Counted from the first letter of the stretch, positions 26,001-34,308 are shown. The stretch is DNA of 35,518 nucleotides from Saccoglossus kowalevskii (GCF_000003605.2 NW_003145288.1:208356-243873); one strand, 5' to 3'. Made by a program: numbers and translations. The notes: a model not told the origin generated them from the sequence alone.

Positions 26001-29000
26001 AGGAAGCAAGTATGAAATTTTTTGGATATCAGATCGTCCACCTAGCATTTGGTAAGTAGTTCTGGTAGTTTATAATGTATTATCATTGCGCATGCATACA
26101 CTAACGCAAACTATCACGACACACCATACCCAAAATAATTGATTACAATTTTTTTTTTTAAAGCGGGAGGGTCGTCACCTGCGCACGCGCGGGAATTGAG
26201 TCCCAAGCGACGATAACAACACACGCTGAAAACGCAAAAGCTCATGGGTAGACGCTTGTTTGTAAATAATGAAACGCTATGGCCATCTGACGCATGCACA
26301 GATGACGACTCCCCCGCTTTAATTACGTGAACTACCATTTATGTCTCGGCTACTGGTTAAGTTATATGAACCAAAACACAATCTTTGTTCGAAAACACAG
26401 TCACCGGTTCAAGGACAATCGACAAGGGCGGTGGTCGTCGCGTGACTCATAGCGACTACACAACGCGTGTAAATTACGTTCTTTGTTTACACCAAATTAG
26501 AATACGCGCACATGGAGAACGCGCTTATACTAATGCTGCCCCAAAATTAGGAAATGCTCTACCCGTCGGTCTTAAAGCGGGAGGGTCGTCACCTGCGCAC
26601 GCGCGGGAATTGAGCCCAAGCGACGATGACAACACACGCTAAAAACGCAAAGGCTTGTGGGTAGACGCTTCCTTGTGAACAATGACTCGCTATGGCTATC
26701 TGACGCATGCGCAGGTGACGACTCTCCCGCTTTATGAAGTTTAGGACTATAACATTTTTCAAGATGAAACTTCAGAACATACACTTTCAACCATTGCCTA
26801 CAATCATTTTGGGAATGCCTGAATTGCGCCCTCTAAGCATTTTCGGATTTATGACCTTCATGAATTTCACATTTGTTATTTAATTAACCAATCGTACAAT
26901 TGTATTTTCGCAGGATTCTTCGTGCAATCTATAGTTTTATTCATCATCGCCTTTTTACTTGCTTTCGTTTTCTTCATCCCGATAATTTACGGATGGGGTC
27001 TGGACGTACTACTGGGACTTTGTTTCACACTTGGGTATGTCACGTGTTCAACATTATAAACTTTATGAGTATATATATGCCGAACAGCAGATTGGTTGAC
27101 ATAAGCGACTTCTTGATTTTGTTTTACAATGTGCGTGCTCATATATTGGACTGACTGAGAGTGTTAATAAATGTAATGTTCACGGTTAATGATCTGTTTT
27201 GTTACTAGTCCCTGGGTAATACTTGTCATCGTCATACTTGTTGGACAAGCCTGGGCTTCGTATACGCATTTCACACGCAATTATGAAAACAAACCAACTA
27301 TTGCACTGAATAATAGGTACGTACATTTTATTATCCGGCATTTCAGTACTATATCACCAGTTCGAAAACATGTTTCTCTCACACCCCCACCTCACATTAT
27401 CATAATAGGTCGCTTTGTTAAGAAACGATATTTAAATAAACATTTTATTATATCCTTCGAAAGAGTCGCGTCACAGCAACGTGCCTAACATTTATCATGA
27501 ATGATTTTTTTTAAGGAAATCGTACTACAACTGTTGGTATTTAATGTTTTTCTTCGAGTTCTTCTGGGGCTGGATAGTTGCTGTATTTCGCATGATTCAA
27601 GGCATCTTCTACGGCTGCATCCTCATCGCACGCTGCGATCTCAGTATGTTGAACTGGAGATTTGAACACCAGGACCCAGGTATGTGTTGAAGGCGTCATG
27701 CGTAGCCCTCTGTGTAAATGAATTTTGCAATCTAGTATTTGCATCAATTTCACTAAGTACTCTGTGTGTTTTTTTTTCGCGCCGATGTCACATGACACAT
27801 TTACAAACAGCGGCGCCATCTTGACATTTCTGTGATACATTCCTGCCAAACCTTCCAAGCAACATACCATTCCTTTAAAAAAAATGCGCCCTCTAGTGAA
27901 GGGACGCTTCTGTGACGTCAAAATGGCGTATTTAAGGCAATGTTATTCAAATCGATAAATGTATTGGGTTTTCTATAATATCATAATATTTCTCAAAAAC
28001 GATATCTACGCTTAGAACGTACTTCATGTCCCCCATTTCCCCCATAAAATCGCATCAGACCTAGAGGGCGCTACTTATGGGAAAAGTGCTAAGAAGACAT
28101 CTGAACTGTGTATCTGTATTTCTTCCAGCCCTGCAGTCATACGTGGCCATGCTACAAGTGGAAGTCGCCCATTCTCATCCTATCTTGTTGAGTTTCTGTA
28201 AAATTCTACTGCATCCTGTCAGCAGAAGATGGAGGAACAAGATGCTGAGGGAAGATGTCGAATCTGACGGTAAATCCATCTTTTATCAGTTATCACCATT
28301 GCCCAGAACTGAAATCCAAGATGATAAGTAGAAATTGTTCATCGACTTCCTGTCAGATTCGATATCCTAATATTTGCCTCTAAGCCTTAGTCCCAGGGAC
28401 GTAGTCAAATTCCATGCTCGGTTGAAAGGGAATTGACACTCGCTGTTCGTGAATAGCAGTGACGTAATGAAATGCTCGTTACACCTCCACGTGCAGGTTA
28501 CATGTATTGATTTCACACCCTGAATTAGTTTATTGTGACATCTTTTGTCGCATCGCGTCGTGTTCGATATATACTTTATTTGTTTACATAAAATTCGATT
28601 ACGCGTTGTGCGACAAACGTTGGGCTCCAAAGGTAAGACCTCTGGGATTTACTTTTTGTTTACAGAAAATCCGTTCTTCGCATCCTTAAGCGCGTTCATA
28701 GATTACATACCCCCTTCCGGAGGCGTAAATCTCCTATTATTACATTCATCAAAGATGTAGAAAATTCATTCCGTCATTGACGCCTAGTTTTTTTTTTTAT
28801 TTATCTAAAGATGGCAATGTTTTCTCTTCTAGGAGACAATCCAAAGAGACAGGTGATAGCAAAACGAATGATGATACGGAGTAGATGGTTTTTGGCTTAC
28901 ACTCTCTTGCATAACCCCCAACTGAAACATCTTCGTAAACAGCGAATCAAGGCACGCGCGGAGCGAAGGAAAGGAGCGGCAAAGCTGACCACGATGTCCA

Positions 29001-29134
29001 CGCAAACCCCGCGCCATATCGCAATACAGACCAAACCCGAGGAGCTTCTGCTGAATCAATACTACCCCGAGCATCCAGTCAGAGAATCGGACATCAAGCC
29101 AGATTTCAGCGACATCAACGAAACTTATCATTGA
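16994..29134 (+). CDS. STRA6: STRA6-like retinol/RBP receptor, 18 coding exons
   Basis: Exons: 16994-17019, 18882-18945, 19355-19440, 19590-19732, 20336-20514, 21848-21970, 22093-22148, 22275-22336, 22987-23048, 23144-23315, 25214-25289, 25812-25893, 26003-26051, 26914-27034, 27209-27316, 27516-27679, 28129-28269, 28833-29134. They total 2016 bases, giving 671 residues with no frame break; human STRA6 has 667. In the family the protein is a plasma-membrane homodimer that moves retinol across the membrane. Signatures seen: D49-C-C-H-G-R-P55; hydrophobic segments near 21-40, 71-92, 107-130, 137-158, 175-198, 251-281, 320-347, 387-420, 434-455 and 473-500; E536-V-x-x-S-H-P542; and AYTLLHNP at 593-600, where Y594 matches the human C-terminal phosphotyrosine. 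N-glycosylation sequons fall at N8, N292 and N307. The start fits because upstream sequence is non-coding and the short N-terminus carries N8 as human STRA6 does. It could equally be co-orthologous to vertebrate RBPR2. Substrate is inferred. Confidence 0.92.
18882..18945 (+). CDS. STRA6: STRA6-like coding exon 2
   Basis: Acceptor TTTATCTCAG and donor CG|GTGAGT. The exon is 64 bases and ends in phase 0. It encodes the extracellular N-terminus and the start of the first membrane helix (W21-FYVWMLLPS30). Confidence 0.85.
19003..19168. repeat. 42-bp minisatellite in intron 2
   Basis: Four units of about 42 bases follow the pattern ATTACTAGTACGTAC, then AGAGATGCAACACGCATGCG. Adjacent units differ by a few substitutions and the last is truncated. 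Each unit carries the palindromic words GTAC and GCATGC. As 42 is a multiple of three, both strands read open across the array without implying a gene. Confidence 0.9.
19355..19440 (+). CDS. STRA6: STRA6-like coding exon 3
   Basis: Acceptor CTCTACAG and donor AAC|GTAAGT. The exon is 86 bases and ends in phase 2. It encodes the end of membrane helix 1 and the family motif D49-C-C-H-G-R-P55, matching DCVRGRP in human STRA6. Confidence 0.93.
19590..19732 (+). CDS. STRA6: STRA6-like coding exon 4
   Basis: Acceptor ATTGTATAG and donor CCAG|GTCAGT. The exon is 143 bases and ends in phase 1. It encodes the intracellular DGRTHR segment and membrane helix 2 (about residues 71-92). Confidence 0.92.
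20336..20514 (+). CDS. STRA6: STRA6-like coding exon 5
   Basis: Acceptor TGTTTTCCAG and donor GTT|GTAAGT. The exon is 179 bases and ends in phase 0. It encodes helices 3 and 4 (about residues 107-158), including the YPLFAC segment equivalent to human YYPLAAC. Confidence 0.93.
20515..21847 (+). other. STRA6: STRA6-like intron 5
   Basis: This 1333-base GT-AG intron holds no recognisable gene. It contains homopolymer runs near 21179 and 21588 and otherwise shows nothing distinctive. Confidence 0.8.
21848..21970 (+). CDS. STRA6: STRA6-like coding exon 6
   Basis: Acceptor TTTTGCGCTAG and donor GAG|GTACGG. The exon is 123 bases with phase 0 at both ends. It encodes helix 5 with the WFPIGL segment, equivalent to human WYPVQL. 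Confidence 0.92.
22093..22148 (+). CDS. STRA6: STRA6-like coding exon 7
   Basis: Acceptor TATATTTCAG and donor AAA|GTAAGT. This short 56-base exon ends in phase 2 and encodes part of the cytoplasmic loop (LAPWYDRLTIQAMTGRSR). Phase on both sides supports it. Sequence conservation with human is weak here. Confidence 0.85.
22275..22336 (+). CDS. STRA6: STRA6-like coding exon 8
   Basis: Acceptor TCTTACGTAG and donor CCAG|GTACGT. The 62-base exon ends in phase 1. It encodes a cysteine-containing loop ending CYIGIPG, which aligns with human HCIYTPQPG. Confidence 0.88.
22728..22937. mobile_element. TTAA-flanked MITE in intron 8
   Basis: The left end TTAACTTTTTCACCACCAG and right end CTGGTGGTGGAAAGGTTAA are imperfect inverse copies with TTAA at both outer edges. 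The element is about 210 bases and non-coding. Its ends differ from those of the TTAAAGGGCGG family, so it is a separate family sharing the same target preference. Confidence 0.65.
22987..23048 (+). CDS. STRA6: STRA6-like coding exon 9
   Basis: Acceptor TTCATTGCAG. The donor is the non-canonical AAG|GCAAGT (GC-AG intron). The 62-base exon ends in phase 0 and encodes the first half of helix 6 (STVMISTIFVSFCILYK). Using the GC donor is the only choice that keeps frame and family alignment with exon 10. Confidence 0.9.
23144..23315 (+). CDS. STRA6: STRA6-like coding exon 10
   Basis: Acceptor TATATCATAG and donor GAAG|GTGAGC. The 172-base exon ends in phase 1. It encodes the end of helix 6 with P278, which aligns with a conserved proline of human STRA6, and the extracellular loop corresponding to the RBP-contact region. 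The loop has sequons N292-R-T and N307-D-T. Confidence 0.93.
23331..25073. repeat. 48-bp minisatellite filling intron 10
   Basis: About 36 tandem units of about 48 bases are present. A typical unit reads GCCTTGGAATGTATGGACC, then a variable TTTCTATGATCC-like part and TATCTCTGCTCTGTTAT. Units alternate between TCATGACTTGGAATG and TTATGCCTTGGAATG, giving a 96-base dimer at the left, and a 336-base (7-unit) block starting near 24421 recurs near 24757. Since 48 is a multiple of three, the array is almost stop-free on the plus strand (stops at 24274 and 24694), reading as a 16-residue leucine-rich repeat. It has no splice context or homology and is an intronic VNTR rather than coding sequence. Confidence 0.93.
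25214..25289 (+). CDS. STRA6: STRA6-like coding exon 11
   Basis: Acceptor CCATGGCAG and donor ACAG|GTAAGA. The 76-base exon ends in phase 2 and encodes helix 7 (S326 to about N348). Confidence 0.92.
25290..25811 (+). other. STRA6: STRA6-like intron 11
   Basis: This 522-base GT-AG intron contains a 62-codon frame at 25504-25692 that resembles nothing I know and lacks splice sites. No repeat or other feature was identified. Confidence 0.75.
25812..25893 (+). CDS. STRA6: STRA6-like coding exon 12
   Basis: Acceptor TGTGTTTCAG and donor ATG|GTAAGT. The 82-base exon ends in phase 0. It encodes a basic cytoplasmic loop with N352-I-L-A-M-Y-K-G, equivalent to NLRALHRG in human STRA6. Confidence 0.92.
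26003..26051 (+). CDS. STRA6: STRA6-like coding exon 13
   Basis: Acceptor TTATTTTCAG and donor TTTG|GTAAGT. The 49-base exon ends in phase 1 and encodes the start of helix 8, with YQIVHLAFG aligning to human YQTAFICLG. Confidence 0.92.
26158..26322. mobile_element. MITE, family 2, copy 1 (intron 13)
   Basis: The ends TTAAAGCGGGAGGGTCGTC and GACGACTCCCCCGCTTTAA form inverted repeats bounded by TTAA on both sides. The element is 165 bases and non-coding. It is about 85% alike by eye to copy 2 at 26572 across its whole length. The TTAAAG start links it loosely to family 1. Confidence 0.85.
26421..26490. mobile_element. MITE, family 1, left-end fragment
   Basis: AAGGGCGGTGGTCGTCGCG, then GACTCATAGCGAC and ACACAACGCGTG, matches the left end and interior of the element at 31391. 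The right end is not visible before the family 2 copy begins at 26572. That copy may have been inserted into or beside it. Confidence 0.55.
26572..26734. mobile_element. MITE, family 2, copy 2 (intron 13)
   Basis: This copy starts TTAAAGCGGGAGGGTCGTC and ends GACGACTCTCCCGCTTTA, in the same orientation as copy 1 and 414 bases downstream. The right-hand TTAA has decayed to TTTA. It has no coding capacity. Confidence 0.85.
26914..27034 (+). CDS. STRA6: STRA6-like coding exon 14
   Basis: Acceptor TTTTCGCAG and donor TTGG|GTATGT. The 121-base exon ends in phase 2. It completes helix 8, a very hydrophobic stretch ending IPIIYG, equivalent to human LMPVLHG. Confidence 0.92.
27209..27316 (+). CDS. 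STRA6: STRA6-like coding exon 15
   Basis: Acceptor TTGTTACTAG and donor ATAG|GTACGT. The 108-base exon ends in phase 2. It encodes helix 9 (P435-W-V-I-L onwards) and a short polar loop ending in ALNNR, similar to human LTNRR. Confidence 0.92.
27516..27679 (+). CDS. STRA6: STRA6-like coding exon 16
   Basis: Acceptor TTTTTTTAAG and donor CCAG|GTATGT. The 164-base exon ends in phase 1. It encodes an aromatic membrane segment (YLMFFFEFFWGWIVAVFR) followed by CDLSMLNWRFE, equivalent to MDLSLLPPR in human. Confidence 0.93.
28129..28269 (+). CDS. STRA6: STRA6-like coding exon 17
   Basis: Acceptor TTTCTTCCAG and donor GACG|GTAAAT. The 141-base exon ends in phase 1. It encodes YVAMLQVEVAHSHPILLSFC, which aligns clearly with the human segment containing the EVxxSHP motif, then a basic-acidic linker. 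Confidence 0.95.
28833..29134 (+). CDS. STRA6: STRA6-like coding exon 18 with stop
   Basis: Acceptor TTCTCTTCTAG; the TGA stop is at 29132-29134. It encodes residues 572-671. RSRWFLAYTLLHNPQL (587-602) is the most conserved block of the family, containing the YTLL tyrosine motif. The following arginine/lysine-rich helix (603-620) lies where vertebrate STRA6 has a calmodulin-binding segment. After that comes a tail of about 50 residues with no human counterpart. Confidence 0.95.
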
Positions 29135-31390
29135 TCAACGAATATGCAAATATCGAATGACGTCACTTTCAACAGAGACACCAATCATCGGTTGTGATTT
29201 TCTGGCCGCACCGCAAATTTATTTAACGTAAGCGTTATTAACCAATGAGAAGGCGCGATAGATTAAACCAATGAGAATAGGGAATATAAGTCGTATTTAT
29301 CATTAATAATACCAAATTGGTACATACGAATATTTGCGTTGTATTGAGTCGTTATTATTGCCCTGACACCATGTACAGTGTATTACGTAATACCTTTACC
29401 ATTTTGTCAGATAAACATCATGATTAACTGACGTCATTCATAGTTATTTTTGATACAATTTGAAACAATTTTATCCAATAATTGCCATCCGGTTGTCGAG
29501 TTATTTGTTTTTAATTATGTTCAATATTGTTTAACTTTTAGAAGCAGCCGTTTTTTTTTATTTTTCATTATTTTCAAATAAATGTTTTCTCCAAATCTTT
29601 TTAACAATTTTCGCAATTGTTTTTTTTTGTTTCTTTATTTTAAATTGTTACAACATTTACTTGACCATATTATATTTGTCAATTTTTTAATGTTCAAATA
29701 TGTATATTTCTACTAAATCTATGTAAGCTAAACAATCACATGTGTCACGTGACTGTTTTGTTGTGTCTGGTCATCTACAGGTCTGGATTAGATTTGGCCA
29801 GTAAAGACATGTAATTGGGGCTAAAAATGCATTGTTTTTACATCGAGAGAGATTTGGACATTTTGTATACTAAATAATACATATAAAATTCCACGAAAAG
29901 AAAACAAAAGCGTTATTTTTTGCCCATTGTAAAATATTCAATATTTGGTCATTCACGTGATTTGATCAAAACACGCGAAATAGTTGTATTCTTTACGCTT
30001 TTATGGCCTACCACAACTTGAAAATCCACTTGCAGAATCTTTTTTTTTTTTTTTTGTCAAAACTTTTAATGAAGACATGTAGCCAGTATAATATGATGTA
30101 CACCTGGGTCTGCATTTGCAAAGAAATTAATTGGAAATGAACACAATGTTGTACTAAATTTGAGCGGGGAAATCTTGTGCTCTGTGTAAGTCATTGTAAC
30201 AGTTTCTATTTTATTCACTATCAGAATAGCATCATTTCAAGAACGTCGTAAAATTACAATTGTACAGAATATTAAATTTTTTATGTTACTAATATTTTTT
30301 ATATATTGTTCATTGGTGCATTTTATATATCATCATAAATTCTAAAATAATTTTGCATTCGGAAAATTATATTTCCGGTGTACGTTTGTTTTATTACGCA
30401 ATTGAAGACTATACCACCGAATAAGAACGTGTTGCGTGAACATTTAAGGTGAATTAAGAAGTAAGTCAGTAGTCGGTGTTAATTTGCATAATCTCCATAT
30501 TTTTGGAAAACACAAAACGTATCTATTGAGTAGAATTCACAGATAATCCCGATATTTGTAAAATATAGTGTACCACGTGATTCACAGATAATAGAGCATT
30601 AATTATATATAAATTATTAATTAGTGCATCAGCAAACCATATTTAATTAAATAATGAGGTAAGATCGAAAACAATAGCTTTATAATAAGTATAACTTCCA
30701 CGAATAAAGTTCGAATTGTTCAACAAAATAGTTCATATTTTTGAGAGAATGTATATATTCATTCATCATGAATTCTTTATATAAAAAAAAAAACAGGGTG
30801 TGAAATGATTTAATTTGATGTTACGATGTGAAGCAGATTATAATGTATATTAATCAATTCATTAAACAGTATTCTACCACGTGATCAGCACAGGAATTGA
30901 GAATGAAGATCTGGCATCGTTTCTATGGTATTTTTCGGGCAAACACGAAAGTGGTAAAACCTTAGTTTGTATTTTCAAGGTTTATTAGCATCTTTTTGGC
31001 CATCTTTTTTATTAAGTCAACACTTTCAAAGTGATTGAGAAAAAGCAGGTTCCACTTTCAGTTGCGGGATACTTGTAACCGAATTCAGTATAGCGATATG
31101 ACTGTTTTTGGTCACTGTACCTCTCCCCTTTAATAGTGAATGCTTTTTGCTTTACTGCAATCATTACTAATAATTGTATAACCTAAAATATAATTTCAAG
31201 CAAATTAACTGTAATTTTCAGCAACATTAATATTGTTAGTCCTGTGTAGAGTTAGTTTGTTTAATGTATATTCTGTTTTATACAAATATTTAAATTAATA
31301 AACTAATATATCAAAGACTTGGCGTGTATATTTCACTGGGAAATGCCATACTGCTTTGCTGATACCGGTAGCGGAGGTATTTAAACTTGG
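29135..31390 (+). other. STRA6: STRA6-like 3' UTR, then AT-rich intergenic
   Basis: The first polyadenylation signal AATAAA is at 29577-29582, giving a 3' UTR of about 450-470 bases. Another AATAAA is at 31297-31302. The stretch is very AT-rich with T runs (30041, 29551). CACGTG words occur at about 29746, 29957, 30575 and 30882. No gene is visible. Confidence 0.6.
29577..29582 (+). terminator. STRA6: Polyadenylation signal AATAAA
   Basis: This is the first AATAAA after the STRA6-like stop codon, 443 bases downstream. T/GT-rich sequence follows at 29617-29640, as expected for a downstream element. Confidence 0.55.
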
Positions 31391-31514
31391 TTAAAGGGCG
31401 GTAGTCGTCGCGCCGCGTCCTGTTCGATATAGGACTCATAGCGACGCGACGTACACAACGCGTGAAAAATACGTGGAATTCGAACACACACGGCGCGACA
31501 ACCACGCCCTTCAA
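31391..31514. mobile_element. MITE, family 1, short internal-deletion copy
   Basis: It starts TTAAAGGGCGGTAGTCGTCG and ends GCGCGACAACCACGCCCTTCAA. At 124 bases it is about half the length of the 16471 copy. Its interior (GACTCATAGCGAC, ACACAACGCGTG) is shared with the fragment at 26421 but not with the 16471 copy, suggesting a sub-family. Confidence 0.75.
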
Positions 31515-31967
31515 CAATCTCCTTCCCAGAGGCCTTTGCGCTTTACGATATGATAAGTAACTCGTATCGAACTGTGCGGAGTTCGGCCCTTCAAAGCACA
31601 GTGTTCGATGTGGGTTCCAGGCGACGTTGTACAGTGCGTGTTTAAAAACCTGTTATTCAGGGGATTTACATTGACGCTGCAGGTCGGCGTCCAATCTACA
31701 TCGTTGTAATGAGAAAGCGCTTCATGTGACGACACAGCGGGGGATTTATTTATTCTCGGAGGCGGATGTACGTCAAAGAACGTTCTACGTTGCTAAGACG
31801 CGCACCACTGTACCTTGAGCGCCCGCTTGAGCGTTTACAATTTATCCACCCGGGCGCCCGAGTGACGTAATTTAGATGTTTTTAAGTTGTTTGCTTTTTA
31901 TTACTTCATTTATTTTAACACGTGTTCACCTATCCTAGTGAATTTGTTGTGCCGCGCATTTTTTTTA
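31515..31967 (+). promoter_or_regulatory. Intergenic, possible dipeptidase promoter
   Basis: The segment about 31800-31870 is locally GC-rich (GAGCGCCCGCTTGAGCG, CCGGGCGCCCGAGTGACG) and ends with a CRE-like TGACGTAA. It lies about 200 bases upstream of the first copy of the dipeptidase exon, where a promoter would be expected. No TATA box is convincing. The assignment rests on composition and position only. Confidence 0.3.
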
Positions 31968-32084
31968 TACAATAGCGCCAACTATCAGATTAAATACATG
32001 AATTCAGTGTTGCACTGTTTGGCCACACGATGTCAATTATCTCCCTTTTTTAGGACAACAGTATCGACATATTGCAAAGTAACC

Positions 32085-32182
32085 ATGGGAACTCGTCGTC
32101 TCCTTTTGCTTTCTAACGCGACTTTGCATGGGAGTGGTTTCTTGGACTATTGTCAGGATAACGTCAAATCGTTTCTTGGAAG
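32085..32182 (+). CDS. Alpha-aspartyl dipeptidase first coding exon, copy A
   Basis: It encodes MGTRRLLLLSNATLHGSGF followed by LDYCQDNVKSFLG, ending at donor GGAAG|GTTTGT in phase 2. It differs from copy B at 7 of 98 bases, six of them changing a residue (S12A, Y19F, E21D, H22Y, and I/L and I/V changes). Copy B fits family members such as Xenopus AAD better. An acceptor-like TTTTTTAG lies at 32053, so an exon beginning at 32054 is possible. No second exon follows before unit B. It may be an alternative first exon of the same gene, or a relic of a partial duplication. Confidence 0.65.
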
Positions 32183-32366
32183 GTTTGTATTTGCGATAAC
32201 ACTGCTAGGTTTAAAATGTCAGCAGTGAGGTTTTAGTATTACCGGGGGTACTAGGAGTCGTGGTCCTGTCCATACACGGGGCTCACAATATTTATGATAT
32301 GGATACTGATATGATAGTTCTACGCGTGTGTCTGCGGAGCTACGTACATTTCCATTACATCACATA

Positions 32367-32367
32367 C

Positions 32368-32437
<70 letters not shown>

Positions 32438-32439
32438 TA
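32367..32439. repeat. (TTA)n microsatellite
   Basis: About 24 uninterrupted TTA/ATT copies are present. The equivalent site in unit B (about 33978-33991) has only about four copies, so the array expanded after the duplication, or contracted in unit B. Confidence 0.95.
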
Positions 32440-32895
32440 TGATTGTTCTAGATTGCATAGTGTCTTGGATCAGTGTAAAATATGCTATCTATACCTCCCT
32501 AGACAAATTTATAATATTATACCATGATAATCATATAGAATCTATTTACCAGTATTCTGAGCTAGCTATATATTGAGAGAAAAAAGGTTGACGATTTTTT
32601 TTTTCACCGTGCACTTTTGTTTTATTTTCGAGCAAGCTGCAAGCATTTTGTATTAACCAGTTCATAATAGATAAGTTATCTAGCTCAAAGCTATATTTAG
32701 ATCGGGATTTATCCCCTACACCTGCATAAATTGAAATTCTAGGTTAAATATAGAAAATCTATGTTGCAGAGATATGTTCAAAAAAAACAAAAAAACAATG
32801 GGGAACATAAACATTGAATTTTTTGTTTTGAAGTGTATCAAAAATCTTCATTTTTTAAAACCTAAACCCACATATATGAGACGTTGAATCAAACA

Positions 32896-32929
32896 TTAAA
32901 GGGTGGTGGTCGTTGACACCGCCCTTTAA
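32896..32929. mobile_element. 34-base MITE derivative, family 1
   Basis: The left end TTAAAGGGTGGTGGTCGTTG runs straight into the right end ACACCGCCCTTTAA. TTAA lies at both edges and essentially no interior remains. It looks like an extreme internal-deletion copy, or two ends left after imperfect excision. Confidence 0.65.
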
Positions 32930-33043
32930 ATTCAATGGGGGTGTTCTGAGGCTGAGCTGACATATTGAGTAAAAAAAAAAAATATTTGAAGCACCTAGTG
33001 TTTGCATGATGTGTTCGTGCTCAGATGGAATTTATACACATGG

Positions 33044-33140
33044 TAAAAAGACTGTAGTCGTCGCGCCGCGCATTTACGACATTTGTGTTGATAAACAGTA
33101 ATTTCCCCACAATCCAGTGCGCTCTTATAATGGAAATTTA
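33044..33140. mobile_element. MITE, family 1, left-arm fragment
   Basis: TGTAGTCGTCGCGCCGCGC is followed by the arm TTTGTGTTGATAAACAG and CCAGTGCGCTCTTATAATGG, matching the inverted right arm of the 16471 copy. The terminal GGGCGG is degraded and no right end is seen. Confidence 0.6.
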
Positions 33141-33484
33141 GGAATGATGCACATCTTGTGCATGTATTAAAACCAGCGATAACTTGCAGCGGAAATTGTA
33201 AGTTGGAAGATGTGACGTTGTACTGGCATGATATACATGTACTGGGATCCTTGCAATAATTAGACCATGAAAAAATAATTAGATTTGTCTGTGGCTACAT
33301 TACAATGTACTGGCAAATTTGATGGGCAATGCAATGTTTTCTACAATAGCGCCAACTATCGGATTCAATCAATGTTGTACTGTTTTGGCCACGGGGCGGC
33401 GCTCTGCGGTGTCAATGGCCAATGATCTATCTACTGACCCTCTTTTTAGATAACAAAGTCGACATATTGTATTGCGAGACAACC

Positions 33485-33582
33485 ATGGGAACTCGTCGTC
33501 TCCTTTTGATTTCTAACTCGACTTTGCATGGGAGTGGCTACTTGGAACATTGTCAGGATAACATCAAATCGTTTCTTGGAAG
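33485..33582 (+). CDS. aad: Alpha-aspartyl dipeptidase first coding exon, copy B
   Basis: It encodes MGTRRLLLISNSTLHGSGY followed by LEHCQDNIKSFLG, the N-terminal beta-strand region of peptidase family S51 alpha-aspartyl dipeptidases. These are cytosolic serine peptidases that cleave dipeptides with N-terminal aspartate. The start ATG has context ACCATGG. Donor GGAAG|GTTTGT leaves phase 2, completed by the first base of the exon at 35063. An acceptor-like CTCTTTTTAG ends at 33449, so an upstream non-coding exon is possible. The catalytic Ser-Asp/Glu-His region is not in the window. Confidence 0.85.
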
Positions 33583-34308
33583 GTTTGTATTTGCGACAAC
33601 ACTGCAGCGTTAAAAATGTCAACTTAGTCAAGTCAGTAGTGAGCGTTTAAAATTTAGTATTACATGTACGAGTAGTAGTGGTCCTGTCCTTACACGGGGT
33701 TCACAGCGTTTACGGCCTGGATACTGATATGGTAGTCCTACGTCAGACTGCGGCACTACGTACATTTCAATGATAAAAGAACGACTGACTAAAAATATTA
33801 CCAAGATATCACGACCACAAACAGAACCACGACTACGTCCGCTGTACTTTGCTCACTGCACCTGTTGTTGCAGACATGAGGTGCGCCCGCTCTAGGGGCT
33901 TCACCATGAGTTACTGCATGTATGTCCTGTTTTTTCATAATCACAAATGGTGCAGCTGTAGCTTGTGTAATTATTTGTATATTATTATTATTTGTTGACA
34001 TGATTGTTATAGATTGTATAAGTGTCAGGGAAAAGATCAGTGTCACAAAATTACCCAGGGTAATATTCCTAGAAGATATACAGATAATAAATTCTAAGAA
34101 AAATGTGTTGACAATTCTATGGTATTGCTTTCACTTTCGTTGTGTACTGCTGACTGAATGCACAAGTTTTCGTACGACCTCTCTGTCCTCAGTGGTTTCA
34201 GCTGATTTGACTGTCAAGACAGAGGTCGGCATTCAGAAGGATACACCCCTTTATGTATGTAATAAAACCAGCAATAGATTACAATAATAATTTCTAACTG
34301 GAAGCTGT

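Larger units (their letters stand above)
31968..33310. repeat. Tandem segmental duplication, unit A
   Basis: Unit A matches unit B (33342-34770) in the same order. The matching blocks are the start TACAATAGCGCCAACTATC, the first dipeptidase exon, the GTGGTCCTGTCC/ACACGGGG block (32262), the GATACTGATATG block (32300), the TTA-repeat region with GATTGTTCTAGATTG, and the AAAACCAGCGATAA to ATTAGATTTGTCT block (33170-33295). The exon aligns without gaps. Flanks carry indels, a (TTA)n expansion and two MITE relics. Confidence 0.85.

Noticed and set aside
27541-27921. 126-codon minus-strand frame
   Set aside because: It is antisense to STRA6-like exon 16 and part of intron 16, a shadow of the conserved plus-strand exon.
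28829-29131. 100-codon minus-strand frame
   Set aside because: It is antisense to the highly conserved last STRA6-like exon.
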